The notes under the pieces were generated by a model. The model saw only the letters and a program-made list of their open reading frames with translations. It was not told where the DNA came from and searched no databases. A DNA stretch of 36,933 bases, from NCBI GenBank assembly GCA_031424795.1, contig JANPIC010000176.1, forward strand, positions 1 to 36,933. Reading direction: 5' to 3'. Positions 8,696-17,602 of this stretch are shown in pieces. This DNA comes from Aalborgiella sp031424795. Its GTDB lineage: Bacteria; Pseudomonadota; Gammaproteobacteria; Burkholderiales; Burkholderiaceae_C. The translations under genes were made by a program, and so were the position numbers. Within the stretch, counting starts at the first letter, position 1; each line of letters opens with the position of its first letter.

Positions 8696-9535
8696 TTAAA
8701 GTACATCAGCAAACCCTTTGCGAGTTTTCTGAAACCAGACATAACCCAACCATGCTACAAAAGTTGCCACCAAGGTATAAATTGACAGCCCTATCCAGTT
8801 GGGTAGTTGGCCCCAGACAAGCACTGCGCGAGCCTGTTCGATGATGAATGTTAAAGGGTTAGCCAACATCCATGGTTGCATCGACACGGGTAACGCAGAA
8901 ACAGGATAGAACACGGGGGACAAAAACAGCATCACCGTCATGCCCAAGCCAATCGATTGACCGACATCACGAACAAAAACACCTAAGGAAGCCAATATCC
9001 AAGCCAAACCGATGGTAAATATAACCAAAGGCAGCAAAATGAGTGGAAAAAACACCACTGTCCAGTGTACGTAGCCGTTGGTCGCAAAAAATACCAACAA
9101 TAAAACGGCTACGCTGACTAAACCATGAAAGAGCGCCGTTCCCATGCTAATCGCAGGTAGTATCTCCAAGGGGAATACTACTTTTTTCACGTAATTCACG
9201 TTTCCCAAAATTAAATTTGGCGCACGGTTCAATACTTCTGCAAAAAGGCTGTGAACAATCATGCCGACAAACAGCAGCACAGCGAAAAGCGTTTTACTTT
9301 CCTCGGTACCCGCAGGAGTTGCCCCCCAACGAGATTTAAAGACAATGGCAAAGAAGAACGTGTACACAACCAGCATGAACAAAGGGTTCAAAAACGACCA
9401 CAATAAACCCATCACCGAGCCTTTGTATCGGCCAACCACCTCACGACGACTCATTTGCGAAATAAGCACGCGATGACCCCATAAACTGCGCAGCATGGCT
9501 GTTAGGGTCGTCGGGTGCGCTGCGTGGGGGTTCAT
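8696..9535 (-). CDS. ABC-2 type polysaccharide export permease (Wzm-like)
   Basis: This inner-membrane permease partners the adjacent ATPase to export O antigen or capsule. At 279 residues with about six hydrophobic segments it has the normal size of an ABC-2 permease. The amphipathic N-terminal interface stretch LISQMSRREVVGRYKGSVMGLLWSF (residues ~25-49) is a strong family signature, followed by LNPLFMLVVYTFFFAIVFKSRWG. The C-terminus (FQKTRKGFADVL) also matches the family. It is the first gene of the minus-strand operon, starting from the ATG at 9535, and the ATPase gene follows within about 50 bases. An AT-rich divergent spacer with a TATAAT on the minus strand lies upstream. Confidence 0.94.
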   Translation of the reverse strand: MNPHAAHPTTLTAMLRSLWGHRVLISQMSRREVVGRYKGSVMGLLWSFLNPLFMLVVYTFFFAIVFKSRWGATPAGTEESKTLFAVLLFVGMIVHSLFAEVLNRAPNLILGNVNYVKKVVFPLEILPAISMGTALFHGLVSVAVLLLVFFATNGYVHWTVVFFPLILLPLVIFTIGLAWILASLGVFVRDVGQSIGLGMTVMLFLSPVFYPVSALPVSMQPWMLANPLTFIIEQARAVLVWGQLPNWIGLSIYTLVATFVAWLGYVWFQKTRKGFADVL

Positions 9536-9631
9536 GTTGTATATTTGAGCGCTGTAAGCTATGAATTTTGTTAATTATTATAGTTCGCCCCTCGATATGA
9601 CTCTAAGCATCCCTAGAACGGCCTATTACTT
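9536..9631. promoter_or_regulatory. Divergent intergenic region with candidate promoter for the wzm operon
   Basis: This 96-base AT-rich spacer separates two divergent polysaccharide transcription units. A perfect TATAAT hexamer reads on the minus strand at 9582-9577, about 42 bases upstream of the wzm-like ATG. The -35 candidate 17 bases further upstream (TAGAGT, 9605-9600) matches poorly, so the call rests on the -10 and the position. No convincing plus-strand promoter for the small ORF at 9632 was found. Confidence 0.3.
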
Positions 9632-9952
9632 TTGAAAACCACCGAACTTAAAGCCGAAGAGGCTACTATAAAATTGTCATTTTTGAAGCGCGCTCAAGCC
9701 GTGATTTCAGAGGGTAGATTGTTTTCTGGACTTAAACGACGCTTAAAACCCATCGTTATTTCAATGGGCAAATCTGCGTTACGACGCCCCTGGGTCAAAC
9801 GCAGCGTTTTGGCTGTATTAAATCGCTCTCCAGAGCTGAAAAACCGTTTGTATCGACTTGTTTGGAAAGATATTGCACTTGCACCACGTGCGATGCGCAT
9901 ATACACGGCTTTAAGCACCGCCATTCCGACACACAGCAAGGGTCATGATTGA
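9632..9952 (+). CDS. Small basic protein of unknown function, coupled to the GT4 gene
   Basis: This 106-codon frame has no recognisable domain. It starts with TTG at 9632; the frame is closed by a stop at 9614, and no ATG is available near the start. Its TGA shares a base with the ATG of the next gene (TGATG), an arrangement typical of translational coupling and the main reason to believe it is translated. The protein is rich in Arg/Lys and Leu (SALRRPWVKRSVLAVLNRSPELKNRLYRL), which could form an amphipathic helix. Similar basic tails end many polysaccharide glycosyltransferases and methyltransferases, so it may be the leftover 3' end of a deleted gene or a small membrane-associated partner. 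No clear ribosome binding site precedes it. Confidence 0.4.
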   Translation: MKTTELKAEEATIKLSFLKRAQAVISEGRLFSGLKRRLKPIVISMGKSALRRPWVKRSVLAVLNRSPELKNRLYRLVWKDIALAPRAMRIYTALSTAIPTHSKGHD

Positions 9953-12483
9953 TGCGACTTGTTATTGACCTGCAAGGCGCGCAGTGTGACAGCCGTTTTC
10001 GAGGTATCGGGCGGTATTCGCTCTCTTTGGCTTTGGCAATGGCACGAAATGCCAAAGAACACGATGTATGGTTGGCTTTGAACAGCGCTTTTCCGCAAAG
10101 TATTTTGGATATGCGGGAAGCATTTGCAGGTTTGGTTGACCCAGCGCAGATTCGGGTTTTTAACAACTCGGGGCACACGGCCGAGGTTGTGCCGGATAAC
10201 GCATGGCGAGTACGCACTTCTGAGCGCATGCGCGAGCATTTCTTAGAGCAGCTCAAGCCGGATGTGATTCATATTCCCAGCTTGTTTGAAGGCTATGGCG
10301 ACGATGCCGTGACTTCAGTGGGCAGCTACACCAGCGGTCACAAAACGGCGGTAACGATTCATGACTTGATTCCACTCATGGATCAGGCAAACTATTTACC
10401 CAATCCTGCTATTCGCGACTTTTACTTTCGCAAGATTGAGTCCCTCAAACGGGCGGGCTTGCTGCTTGCTATTTCAGAATCTTCGCGTTTAGAAGCTATT
10501 GAACACTTGGGCTGGCCGTCAGAGCGCATCATCAATACCTCCGAAGGCGCAGACTCCCACTTTAAGCAGATTACACTTTCTACAGAGCGCCAGCAGAAAA
10601 TTCGTACCCGCTACGGCATCACACGCAAGATGGTGATGTATGCCCCTGGTGGCTTTGATTCGCGCAAAAATTTTGATGGCTTGATGCTTGCCTACGCGAT
10701 GTTGCCGCCTGCTATCCGTAGCGAATACCAACTCGTTTTAGCCAGTCGGCTGAGTAAAAGTCCGCATGACGATTCGCGCGCCAAAATGCATGCTTGGCGA
10801 ACTCACGCTGGATTGGCGGAAGACGAGCTGGTTTTGACTGATTTTGTGCCGGATGACGACTTGGTTGCTTTGTACAACATGGCAGATTTGTTCGTTTTCC
10901 CGTCAAAGCACGAAGGTTTTGGCTTGCCGCCGCTGGAGGCCATGGCTTGCGGTGCGCCAACCTTGGGTTCAAACACCTCTAGCGTGCCAGAAGTCATCGG
11001 CTGGAGCGAAGCTTTGTTTGACCCGCATAGCCCCGCGAACATGGCGACGAAAATAGCGCAAGCTTTGCTCGACCCAGCTTTTCGGAACAAGCTTAAAGCG
11101 CATGGTATAGAACAAGTTAAAAAGTTTTCATGGGATGCAAGTGCTGTCAAAGCTATTGCAGCATTAGAGGGTTTGTACGAACTGAATGCATCTAAGCCAT
11201 CGATTGCCTACCCTACATCTACTTTGCTAGATTCGATCGCAGCGATTCAATCAAACCCTTCTGCAACTGAAAAAGACTTAGCGCACACCGCAAACGCAAT
11301 TGCGTTCAATACCAGTCTAGAGACGCCGAAAAAACTGCTTGTAGATGTTACGGAATTGGTCAGATTTGACGCCAAATCAGGCATTCAACGTGTGGTTCGC
11401 AGTATTTTGCTGGCTTTGCATCAAGACACGCCAAACGGCTATGAGCTTTGCCCCATCTATTTTGATGGTTTTAGATACTTGCATGCCAAGAGTTTCATGG
11501 CAGCGCTGACGCAACAACCCAAAAAAGTGCAACGAGCCAGTTTTGATGAGGTGGCTGAATTTAACCAAGACGATGTCTATCTAGGGCTCGATTTAAACCC
11601 CGGCTTAACCGTCAAATTAGAAGCGACGTATCAACATTGGTTAGCGCTGGGTTTGCAAGTTTATTTCGTTGTTTACGATATTTTGCTGGTGGACAGGCCA
11701 GATTGGGCACCTGAAGAAGCCGCTGTGGGTTTAAAAAATTGGTTGGCCTGTGTTTCCCAAGTGTCGACGGGGTTGCTGTGCATTTCTGAGTCCGTGGCCA
11801 ACGATGTTCGGCTGTGGCTGCAGCACAATCCACTCGCGCGACATCAGCCACCTAAAATTGCCAGCTTCCACTTAGGCGCAGATGTGGAAAATAGCGCGCC
11901 TAGCAAAGGTTTACCGGCAGACGCGACACAAATTCTGAAGGCCGTCCATAACAAAACTAGCTTTTTGACGGTAGGCACGCTTGAACCACGCAAAGGTCAC
12001 CTGCAAACATTGGCAGCTTTTGAGCTTTTGTGGGCTCAAAAAGTCGATGTTAATTGGGTGATTGTGGGGAAAAAAGGCTGGATGGTCGACGAATTGGCGC
12101 AACGGATCAGCAGTCATGCAGAACTTGGTAAACGCTTGTTTTGGTTAGACGGCATCAGCGATGAGTATTTGGAACGCATCTACAAAGCATCTGCCTGCCT
12201 CGTCTCAGCCTCAGAAGGCGAGGGTTTTGGGTTGCCGTTGATCGAAGCAGCCAAACAAGGTATTCCTATTCTTGCCAGAGATTTAGCCGTCTTCCGCGAA
12301 GTGGCGGGAAACCATGCTTTTTACTTCACGGGTTTGTCTGCAGATGATTTAGCCTTAGCCGTTCAAGATTGGCTAAGCCTGCATCAAAGCAAGCAAGTGC
12401 CCGACTCAAAGCTGATTCCGATTTTGACTTGGGCGCAGAGTACGCAGCAATTGGTCAGTCAATTACCGTTAAAAACAGCATGA
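9952..12483 (+). CDS. Double-domain GT4 glycosyltransferase
   Basis: This is a large cytoplasmic glycosyltransferase of 843 residues made of two consecutive GT4 (GT-B) units. Unit one (about 1-420) opens with MRLVIDLQGAQ and SRFRGIGRYSLSLALAM and has the donor-site motif HEGFGLPPLEAMACG near 318-332. Unit two (about 455-843) opens with KKLLVDVTELVR, contains FLTVGTLEPRKGH and has EGEGFGLPLIEAAKQG near 755-770. Two complete EX7E donor sites suggest that it adds two sugars, possibly the repeating backbone, as bifunctional polymerising transferases do in ABC-dependent O-antigen systems. The start is the ATG at 9952, sharing one base with the upstream stop. A TTG one codon earlier is less likely. 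Sugar specificity is unknown. Confidence 0.9.
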   Translation: MRLVIDLQGAQCDSRFRGIGRYSLSLALAMARNAKEHDVWLALNSAFPQSILDMREAFAGLVDPAQIRVFNNSGHTAEVVPDNAWRVRTSERMREHFLEQLKPDVIHIPSLFEGYGDDAVTSVGSYTSGHKTAVTIHDLIPLMDQANYLPNPAIRDFYFRKIESLKRAGLLLAISESSRLEAIEHLGWPSERIINTSEGADSHFKQITLSTERQQKIRTRYGITRKMVMYAPGGFDSRKNFDGLMLAYAMLPPAIRSEYQLVLASRLSKSPHDDSRAKMHAWRTHAGLAEDELVLTDFVPDDDLVALYNMADLFVFPSKHEGFGLPPLEAMACGAPTLGSNTSSVPEVIGWSEALFDPHSPANMATKIAQALLDPAFRNKLKAHGIEQVKKFSWDASAVKAIAALEGLYELNASKPSIAYPTSTLLDSIAAIQSNPSATEKDLAHTANAIAFNTSLETPKKLLVDVTELVRFDAKSGIQRVVRSILLALHQDTPNGYELCPIYFDGFRYLHAKSFMAALTQQPKKVQRASFDEVAEFNQDDVYLGLDLNPGLTVKLEATYQHWLALGLQVYFVVYDILLVDRPDWAPEEAAVGLKNWLACVSQVSTGLLCISESVANDVRLWLQHNPLARHQPPKIASFHLGADVENSAPSKGLPADATQILKAVHNKTSFLTVGTLEPRKGHLQTLAAFELLWAQKVDVNWVIVGKKGWMVDELAQRISSHAELGKRLFWLDGISDEYLERIYKASACLVSASEGEGFGLPLIEAAKQGIPILARDLAVFREVAGNHAFYFTGLSADDLALAVQDWLSLHQSKQVPDSKLIPILTWAQSTQQLVSQLPLKTA

Positions 12484-12490
12484 AATTGAC

Positions 12491-12535
12491 TCTAGCCGGC
12501 GTATTTATTGCCTAATTAGCTATTATAAATATAGC
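12491..12535 (-). repeat. 45-bp interspersed intergenic repeat, copy 1
   Basis: This is one of three 45-bp elements in the window (others at 24194-24238 and 30049-30093). It has a short inverted repeat GCTAT...ATAGC with a 7-base loop at one end and a conserved GCAATAAATACGCCGGCTAGA block at the other. Read on the minus strand it starts with the inverted repeat. It fills the gap between two convergent genes, 8 bases after the GT4 stop. Confidence 0.75.
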
Positions 12536-12560
12536 AACCAATAATTTCAGTCCACTGACT

Positions 12561-15059
12561 CTATTTGACAGAAATAACAATTTGCTCAAATTCAACGCCT
12601 AACTTGCGAATATCGCTCGTTCCCCATCTGCGCGCAGGCACGAAGGGCTGGTAAGGTTTGAATTCAATGGTTTGAAATTTGCCATCGAGTTCAAAAATAA
12701 CCGTTTTCGTCTGCATATCAGCCCCAAAGCCAAGTTCTTTAACGTGTTTGCCAATTTTGATTTGCAAAGGCTGATCAGCATTCGGGCCTGCGCCTCTGGC
12801 CGTGATGGTTAGATTGAAAGTTGGCGGCAAAGGTTTGGCTAACCACAGTTTCACCACGGGTGCAACATAGGCATCCGACCAGCGCCCTGTAATTCTGGCA
12901 GTTGAACCTAGGGGGGCACTTCCGTCCTCTGAAATCTCAGCCAAACCTGTGACGCCAACGACAAACGGCGGAAATTCAGTTTTTCTAAAATCGACAGGGG
13001 TTTCAAACCCTCCCGCGGCCACGGGGATGCCATCAACGATTTCAAACCCAATAGGCAACAAGTATTGATTTGCCAACGCCACTGCGGCCGCTTTGGTCGC
13101 AGGTAAGTTTGCACCTGCTTGGATTGGAAAGAAAGAAAGCTGTTTGTCTGAACTAATTAACTTATGCCCAATATTGCTGCCATCATTTCCCAGCACGGCT
13201 GCGATGTCTTGTTCTATTTCGCTCACCGTTTGGCAGTCATTTTTCAGCAATGCGATTTTGTCGCCCTCATAAGCAAGGCACCGTTTCTCAGTCCTGGTAT
13301 TCAAGTAACCTCTGCGATCAATATAAACACCTGCAAACCCAAGAGCTTGCGCAACCGTCAATTGCTGTTCGATTGGTAATTGCGCAAGCTTTCTATAAAA
13401 CCAATCGCCTTCACGCCCACGAATACCGCCAAAGCTCCATTTAAGTGCATTTGAATGCAAGTGCCCACGCGCTTGATCATATGAACCCAAATTATTCACC
13501 GCGCTGTATTCTGGATATCCCATATAGGGCAATTGGTAGATAGCAGAACCTGTTGGCAAAGATTTTTCAATGCTTTGAATGAAATTCTTATCATGTTCAA
13601 ACAGTGTGTAGTTTGAGTTTAAACATGCCGGACATGGTTTAACCGTTTGATCGGCGACTCCGTAGAAAATCAATATCCCAGCAAGTACGCTCTGCAAAGC
13701 AATTTTGTATTTGTTATTTATATTGTTTGTACAGCACCTGAACAGCCACTCCAAACAGAGCATCAAAGCGGCAGCGGAAATAAATTCAATAAAGATGCTG
13801 ATTCGATTCCAGCTACGAATAGAGGCTGAAACCAGCAGGGCAAATAAACTCGCAAATCCACCAACAGTTGCCATAAAAAATAAGCTGCAGACCAACAAGC
13901 CCATGATAAGCATTTGGTTTGAAAACTGTTTATTTTGAGTATGTTTAACACCTGAACTCAACACCATAGGTGCTATAAAAATACTCAAAATCAACAGCAG
14001 CAATCCCAATGAATTAGCCGCCCCAAGACTGGAGCTTATATTCTCAGTGACCATGGGAAAATTATTGTTATAAAGACTTGCGAAATCATAAAAACTATCC
14101 AGCCTATGATCACCACGGGGCAAAAACATTTGCGTCAGCTTAAGGCCATACAACTCTGACTCCGCTGGAAAACGGTTAACGCCTTCTAGATTTGGGCCCA
14201 TGGCAGACAAATGCAACAAGCTGGGTGCAACGTTTAAAAGTACACCCAGACAAACGACACCACAAGCTATCAAACCAATGCGTAAATGCGCCCATGATCT
14301 ATAAAATATGGCCGCTAACAAGGTGCTAACAAACAACACCATGCTGCCAAACAAAGCATAATAAATACCAAAAGAAGCCAAAATCAGCAAGGCTAGAACG
14401 TTGAGAATTTTGTTTTTTAACGTTTGTTTTTGATAAAAAAACTTTAACTCATTATTGAAAAATTTAAAGCCAAAATAAAAGAACAAGGGTGCAACAAAGT
14501 ACCACGTGAAAAACAAATGTCCAATTCGGCCAAAATGAAATGAAGTGAAGGTATAAAGAATACTGCCAGAGAAAGAAAATGTTCGCGATATGCCTAATGT
14601 TCTAAGAACAATATAAGAAGCCGCAAAAACAAAAGAGAATCCCAATAAAAAATACAGGTTCAATGCCGCAACGGGTGATTGGAATAGGGTTCCTATTATT
14701 TTGAGAATAAGGTAACTGCCCGTATCTGAGGTTGGATAATCCAAATGGTTAGACCCGAACGGATAACCCGTATGCGAATTCGTAAAAAACCAAGCTTCTT
14801 CGATAACACGTTTGATATTCCACATGTAGGAAATACCGTCACCCGCGTATGTAAATGGTTTTTTGATCTCTGGCAGCAAACCATCTGGCCAACCGCTCAT
14901 AAAAAGACTTGCGGCGATAAACGACAAAACGGCGCCAGCCAACCAAATCGTCCATTCTTGTTTAGCAACCGTTGAAAATGATCGCTCTAGCAATGAGGTC
15001 AACGGTTGAGAATCAGTATTCGCCAAGGAAGCTACTTTTTCAAACTCATACTCTGCCAT
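12561..15059 (-). CDS. Large polytopic membrane protein, probable GT-C type glycosyltransferase
   Basis: This 832-residue inner-membrane protein has about ten or more hydrophobic segments between residues 35 and 480, followed by a soluble, presumably periplasmic, beta-rich region to the end. The first predicted external loop carries acidic residues in YAGDGISYMW (D74) and NHLDYPTSD (D107, D112). This is where GT-C enzymes, which use polyprenyl-phosphate sugars, place their catalytic acid. I do not recognise a named family with certainty. It could decorate the exported polymer or act on lipid A or core. The ATG at 15059 overlaps manC by 14 bases. Base composition is strikingly AT-rich in the membrane part (13 of 60 G+C in 14401-14460), unlike neighbours near 50%, suggesting acquisition by transfer. 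Confidence 0.75.
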   Translation of the reverse strand: MAEYEFEKVASLANTDSQPLTSLLERSFSTVAKQEWTIWLAGAVLSFIAASLFMSGWPDGLLPEIKKPFTYAGDGISYMWNIKRVIEEAWFFTNSHTGYPFGSNHLDYPTSDTGSYLILKIIGTLFQSPVAALNLYFLLGFSFVFAASYIVLRTLGISRTFSFSGSILYTFTSFHFGRIGHLFFTWYFVAPLFFYFGFKFFNNELKFFYQKQTLKNKILNVLALLILASFGIYYALFGSMVLFVSTLLAAIFYRSWAHLRIGLIACGVVCLGVLLNVAPSLLHLSAMGPNLEGVNRFPAESELYGLKLTQMFLPRGDHRLDSFYDFASLYNNNFPMVTENISSSLGAANSLGLLLLILSIFIAPMVLSSGVKHTQNKQFSNQMLIMGLLVCSLFFMATVGGFASLFALLVSASIRSWNRISIFIEFISAAALMLCLEWLFRCCTNNINNKYKIALQSVLAGILIFYGVADQTVKPCPACLNSNYTLFEHDKNFIQSIEKSLPTGSAIYQLPYMGYPEYSAVNNLGSYDQARGHLHSNALKWSFGGIRGREGDWFYRKLAQLPIEQQLTVAQALGFAGVYIDRRGYLNTRTEKRCLAYEGDKIALLKNDCQTVSEIEQDIAAVLGNDGSNIGHKLISSDKQLSFFPIQAGANLPATKAAAVALANQYLLPIGFEIVDGIPVAAGGFETPVDFRKTEFPPFVVGVTGLAEISEDGSAPLGSTARITGRWSDAYVAPVVKLWLAKPLPPTFNLTITARGAGPNADQPLQIKIGKHVKELGFGADMQTKTVIFELDGKFQTIEFKPYQPFVPARRWGTSDIRKLGVEFEQIVISVK

Positions 15060-16506
15060 ACATATCAGCCAATCGCACGATATCGTCCTCTCCCAGATAC
15101 GCGCCGCATTGCACCTCTATCAGTACCAATTCGTTTTTACCAATATTAGTTAAACGGTGTTTTTCTTTTAAAGGAATGTAGTGATACTGCCCCACTTCTG
15201 TTCTGTGCTCGACTTCACCGACTTGTACGATGGCAATACCTTGTACGACCACCCAATGTTCAGCGCGTTGATGGTGGTATTGCAAACTCAACGATTCACC
15301 AGGTTTAACAGTAATGCGTTTTACTTTGTAGCCCGCTTCTTCCTTTAAAGTGGCATAAGTACCCCACGGTCTGTGAACTGTGGTCGGCAAATGGGTGCTG
15401 TCGTGTTTTCGCTCTTTCAGCTCGTCAACAATAGCTTTGACTTTTTGTGCATGGTCTTTGTGAGCGACTAAAAGCGCATCTGGGGTGTCAACAATGATGA
15501 GGTCATGCACGCCTACAGTTGCAACTACTTTAGGTGTGTGGCTGCTGACCTGCACATGAGTGCGAGTAGTTTCCACTGCGACGACGTGTGCCTCAAAAGT
15601 ATTACCACTGGCATCAGCCGTATGCGCTAAAGCGACTGCAGGCCATGCGCCCACGTCACTCCACCCAAATTTTGCCGGCACCAACGTCACATTAGCCGCA
15701 CGCTCCATGATGGCGTAATCAATTGAAATGTCGGGTTGTAAACCAAATGCTTTCGAATCAAACCGCGTGACTGAGTCACTGATTTTGATAGTACTTTCTC
15801 CAGCGTTCAACACTGAGTTCTGCATCTGCGCACTTTGCATCACATGCTCAGCCGCAGTCAACACTTCTGGCGAATGGTCCTTAAATGCTTGCAATATCGT
15901 GCCTGCGGTAAAGCAAAACATGCCGCTGTTCCAGTAATAGCGACCGGTGCTGAGGTATTGTGACGCCGTAGCGGCATCAGGCTTTTCAACAAAGCGCAAT
16001 GCTTTTTGAGGCGTTCTTTCAATTTTTGCGACTTCGATGTACCCGAAACCAGTTTCTGGCGCTGTGGGCGAAATCCCAAAAACCACCAATTGGCCTTGCA
16101 AAGCATGTCTTGCCGCCTCCAGCGCGTTTGACACGAAAGCCTCAGAATCTGGAATCAAATGATCAGCAGGCAGTACCATCATCACCACATCTGGGCCATG
16201 TGCCTGACTACATGCCAGAGCCGCTAAAGCGATAGCAGGTGCTGTATTTCGACCCTTTGGCTCTAAAAGATAGCTTGTTTTAGGTGGGTCTTCTAAGTTA
16301 CCGATAACTTCACGGGTCAGAAAGAGGTAATCTTGATTGGTAACAATCATAGTTTCGTCGGCACCGCAGGCTTGACCACGCTCGACAGCTTGCTGCAATA
16401 AGGGGCTACCACCCAAACTGATGAACGGTTTTGGATAAGCTTGACGAGAAGCTGGCCATAGACGCGTACCCGCGCCGCCAGAAAGTACGACTGAAATAAG
16501 TTTCAT
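15046..16506 (-). CDS. manC: Mannose-1-phosphate guanylyltransferase / mannose-6-phosphate isomerase
   Basis: This bifunctional cytoplasmic enzyme makes GDP-mannose; the type II PMI domain also interconverts fructose-6-P and mannose-6-P. At 486 residues it is the normal length for ManC/AlgA/XanB. The N-terminal nucleotidyltransferase shows GGAGTRLWP (10-18) with the lysine in PKPF, FGYIEVAK and FVEKPDAATA. The C-terminal cupin shows VHRPWGTYATL and SLQYHHQRAEHWVVVQG (about 400-415), the metal-binding isomerase motif. GDP-mannose could be used directly or feed GDP-fucose through Gmd (not in window) and Fcl at 1007-1987. It is the first gene of a two-gene minus-strand unit with the membrane protein and is divergent from the GT2 gene. 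Confidence 0.96.
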   Translation of the reverse strand: MKLISVVLSGGAGTRLWPASRQAYPKPFISLGGSPLLQQAVERGQACGADETMIVTNQDYLFLTREVIGNLEDPPKTSYLLEPKGRNTAPAIALAALACSQAHGPDVVMMVLPADHLIPDSEAFVSNALEAARHALQGQLVVFGISPTAPETGFGYIEVAKIERTPQKALRFVEKPDAATASQYLSTGRYYWNSGMFCFTAGTILQAFKDHSPEVLTAAEHVMQSAQMQNSVLNAGESTIKISDSVTRFDSKAFGLQPDISIDYAIMERAANVTLVPAKFGWSDVGAWPAVALAHTADASGNTFEAHVVAVETTRTHVQVSSHTPKVVATVGVHDLIIVDTPDALLVAHKDHAQKVKAIVDELKERKHDSTHLPTTVHRPWGTYATLKEEAGYKVKRITVKPGESLSLQYHHQRAEHWVVVQGIAIVQVGEVEHRTEVGQYHYIPLKEKHRLTNIGKNELVLIEVQCGAYLGEDDIVRLADMYGRV

Positions 16507-16591
16507 GATGGTCTAGCGATGAAATTGAGACTTTACCGAGGCATTGTACCTGCCGTGCCTCATTAGCTTAGGCAAAGCTACAATAGTTAAT

Positions 16592-17581
16592 ATGTCTAGC
16601 CCTGCCATCCAAAGCCCATCCCAATTATCCAGCGCAAGCGTGTCTATCCTTATCCCAGTTTACAAAAACGATGGCGGATTGGACGAACTGGTCAGTCGAA
16701 TCAGTGCGAGCATGGCTAATTCCGCCTACGCTAACAACTTTGAATTGATTTTGGTGGACGATTGCAGTCCAGACAACAGCTGGGAAGTCATACAGCGCCT
16801 AGCGAAAGAACATTCTTTCGTACAAGGTGCAACCTTGTCTAGAAACTTCGGACAGCACAACGCCATCATGGCTGGTTTGAACCTTGTCTCTGGGCAATAC
16901 ATTGTGCTGATGGATGACGACTTGCAGCATCCACCTGAAGCCATTCCAAATATGGTTCAAGAATTGGTTGCGGGTGCCGATGTGTGCTACACCCGCTATG
17001 CAAACCGACAACATGCAGCTTGGAAGATCGCGGGCAGCCGATTCAATGACTTAATGGCTTCGTGGCTACTCGCCAAACCAAAAGGTTTGTACTTGTCTTC
17101 ATTCAAAGCACTCAAACGCGGCATGGTCGATCAAATTCGTAGTCACGAAGGTCCATTTGCTTATTTAGATGGCCTTATTTTAGATATCACCCGACGTATT
17201 GCCACAGTAGAAATTCAGCATGGCACGCGCGCTTATGGTGAAGGCAATTACAGCTTTAAAAAGTCAATCTCCTTATGGCTGCGCATGGTGACTGGCACGT
17301 CGATCGTTCCTTTACGCATGGTCACGCTGATGGGTGCATTGATTGCTTTGCTGGGTTTCTTTGGTGCGGTTTTTATTGTGATCAGCAACTTCCTCTATCC
17401 CGCCGAATCCAAAGGATGGGCTTCAATCATTGTCACCATCTTGTTAGTGAGCGGTTTTCAGACCCTGTTCATTGGTGTTTTGGGTGAGTATTTAGGTCGT
17501 ATCCATTTGCGGTTGAATAACAAGCCGCAATATCTGTTTCGCTTTACAACAAAAAACGATGCTGAGTTTCCCCAAATTTAA
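16592..17581 (+). CDS. GT2 glycosyltransferase with two C-terminal membrane helices (GtrB/DPM-like)
   Basis: This enzyme probably moves a sugar from a nucleotide donor to undecaprenyl phosphate at the inner membrane. The 329-residue protein has an N-terminal GT-A domain with VSILIPVYKNDGG, the nucleotide-binding DD in LILVDDCSPDNSW (56-57), SRNFGQHNAIMAG and the metal-binding VLMDDDLQHPPEA (108-110). Two hydrophobic segments follow, at about 245-282 and 288-312, as in GtrB, ArnC and dolichol-phosphate mannose synthases. The ATG at 16592 was chosen; an upstream TTG at 16544 would add 16 residues outside the domain. A TACAAT sits only 8-13 bases before this ATG. metX follows after 21 bases on the same strand, although the functions are unrelated. 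The donor sugar cannot be read from the sequence. Confidence 0.9.
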   Translation: MSSPAIQSPSQLSSASVSILIPVYKNDGGLDELVSRISASMANSAYANNFELILVDDCSPDNSWEVIQRLAKEHSFVQGATLSRNFGQHNAIMAGLNLVSGQYIVLMDDDLQHPPEAIPNMVQELVAGADVCYTRYANRQHAAWKIAGSRFNDLMASWLLAKPKGLYLSSFKALKRGMVDQIRSHEGPFAYLDGLILDITRRIATVEIQHGTRAYGEGNYSFKKSISLWLRMVTGTSIVPLRMVTLMGALIALLGFFGAVFIVISNFLYPAESKGWASIIVTILLVSGFQTLFIGVLGEYLGRIHLRLNNKPQYLFRFTTKNDAEFPQI

Positions 17582-17602
17582 CGCCGAAAATCAACTGTTT
17601 TT

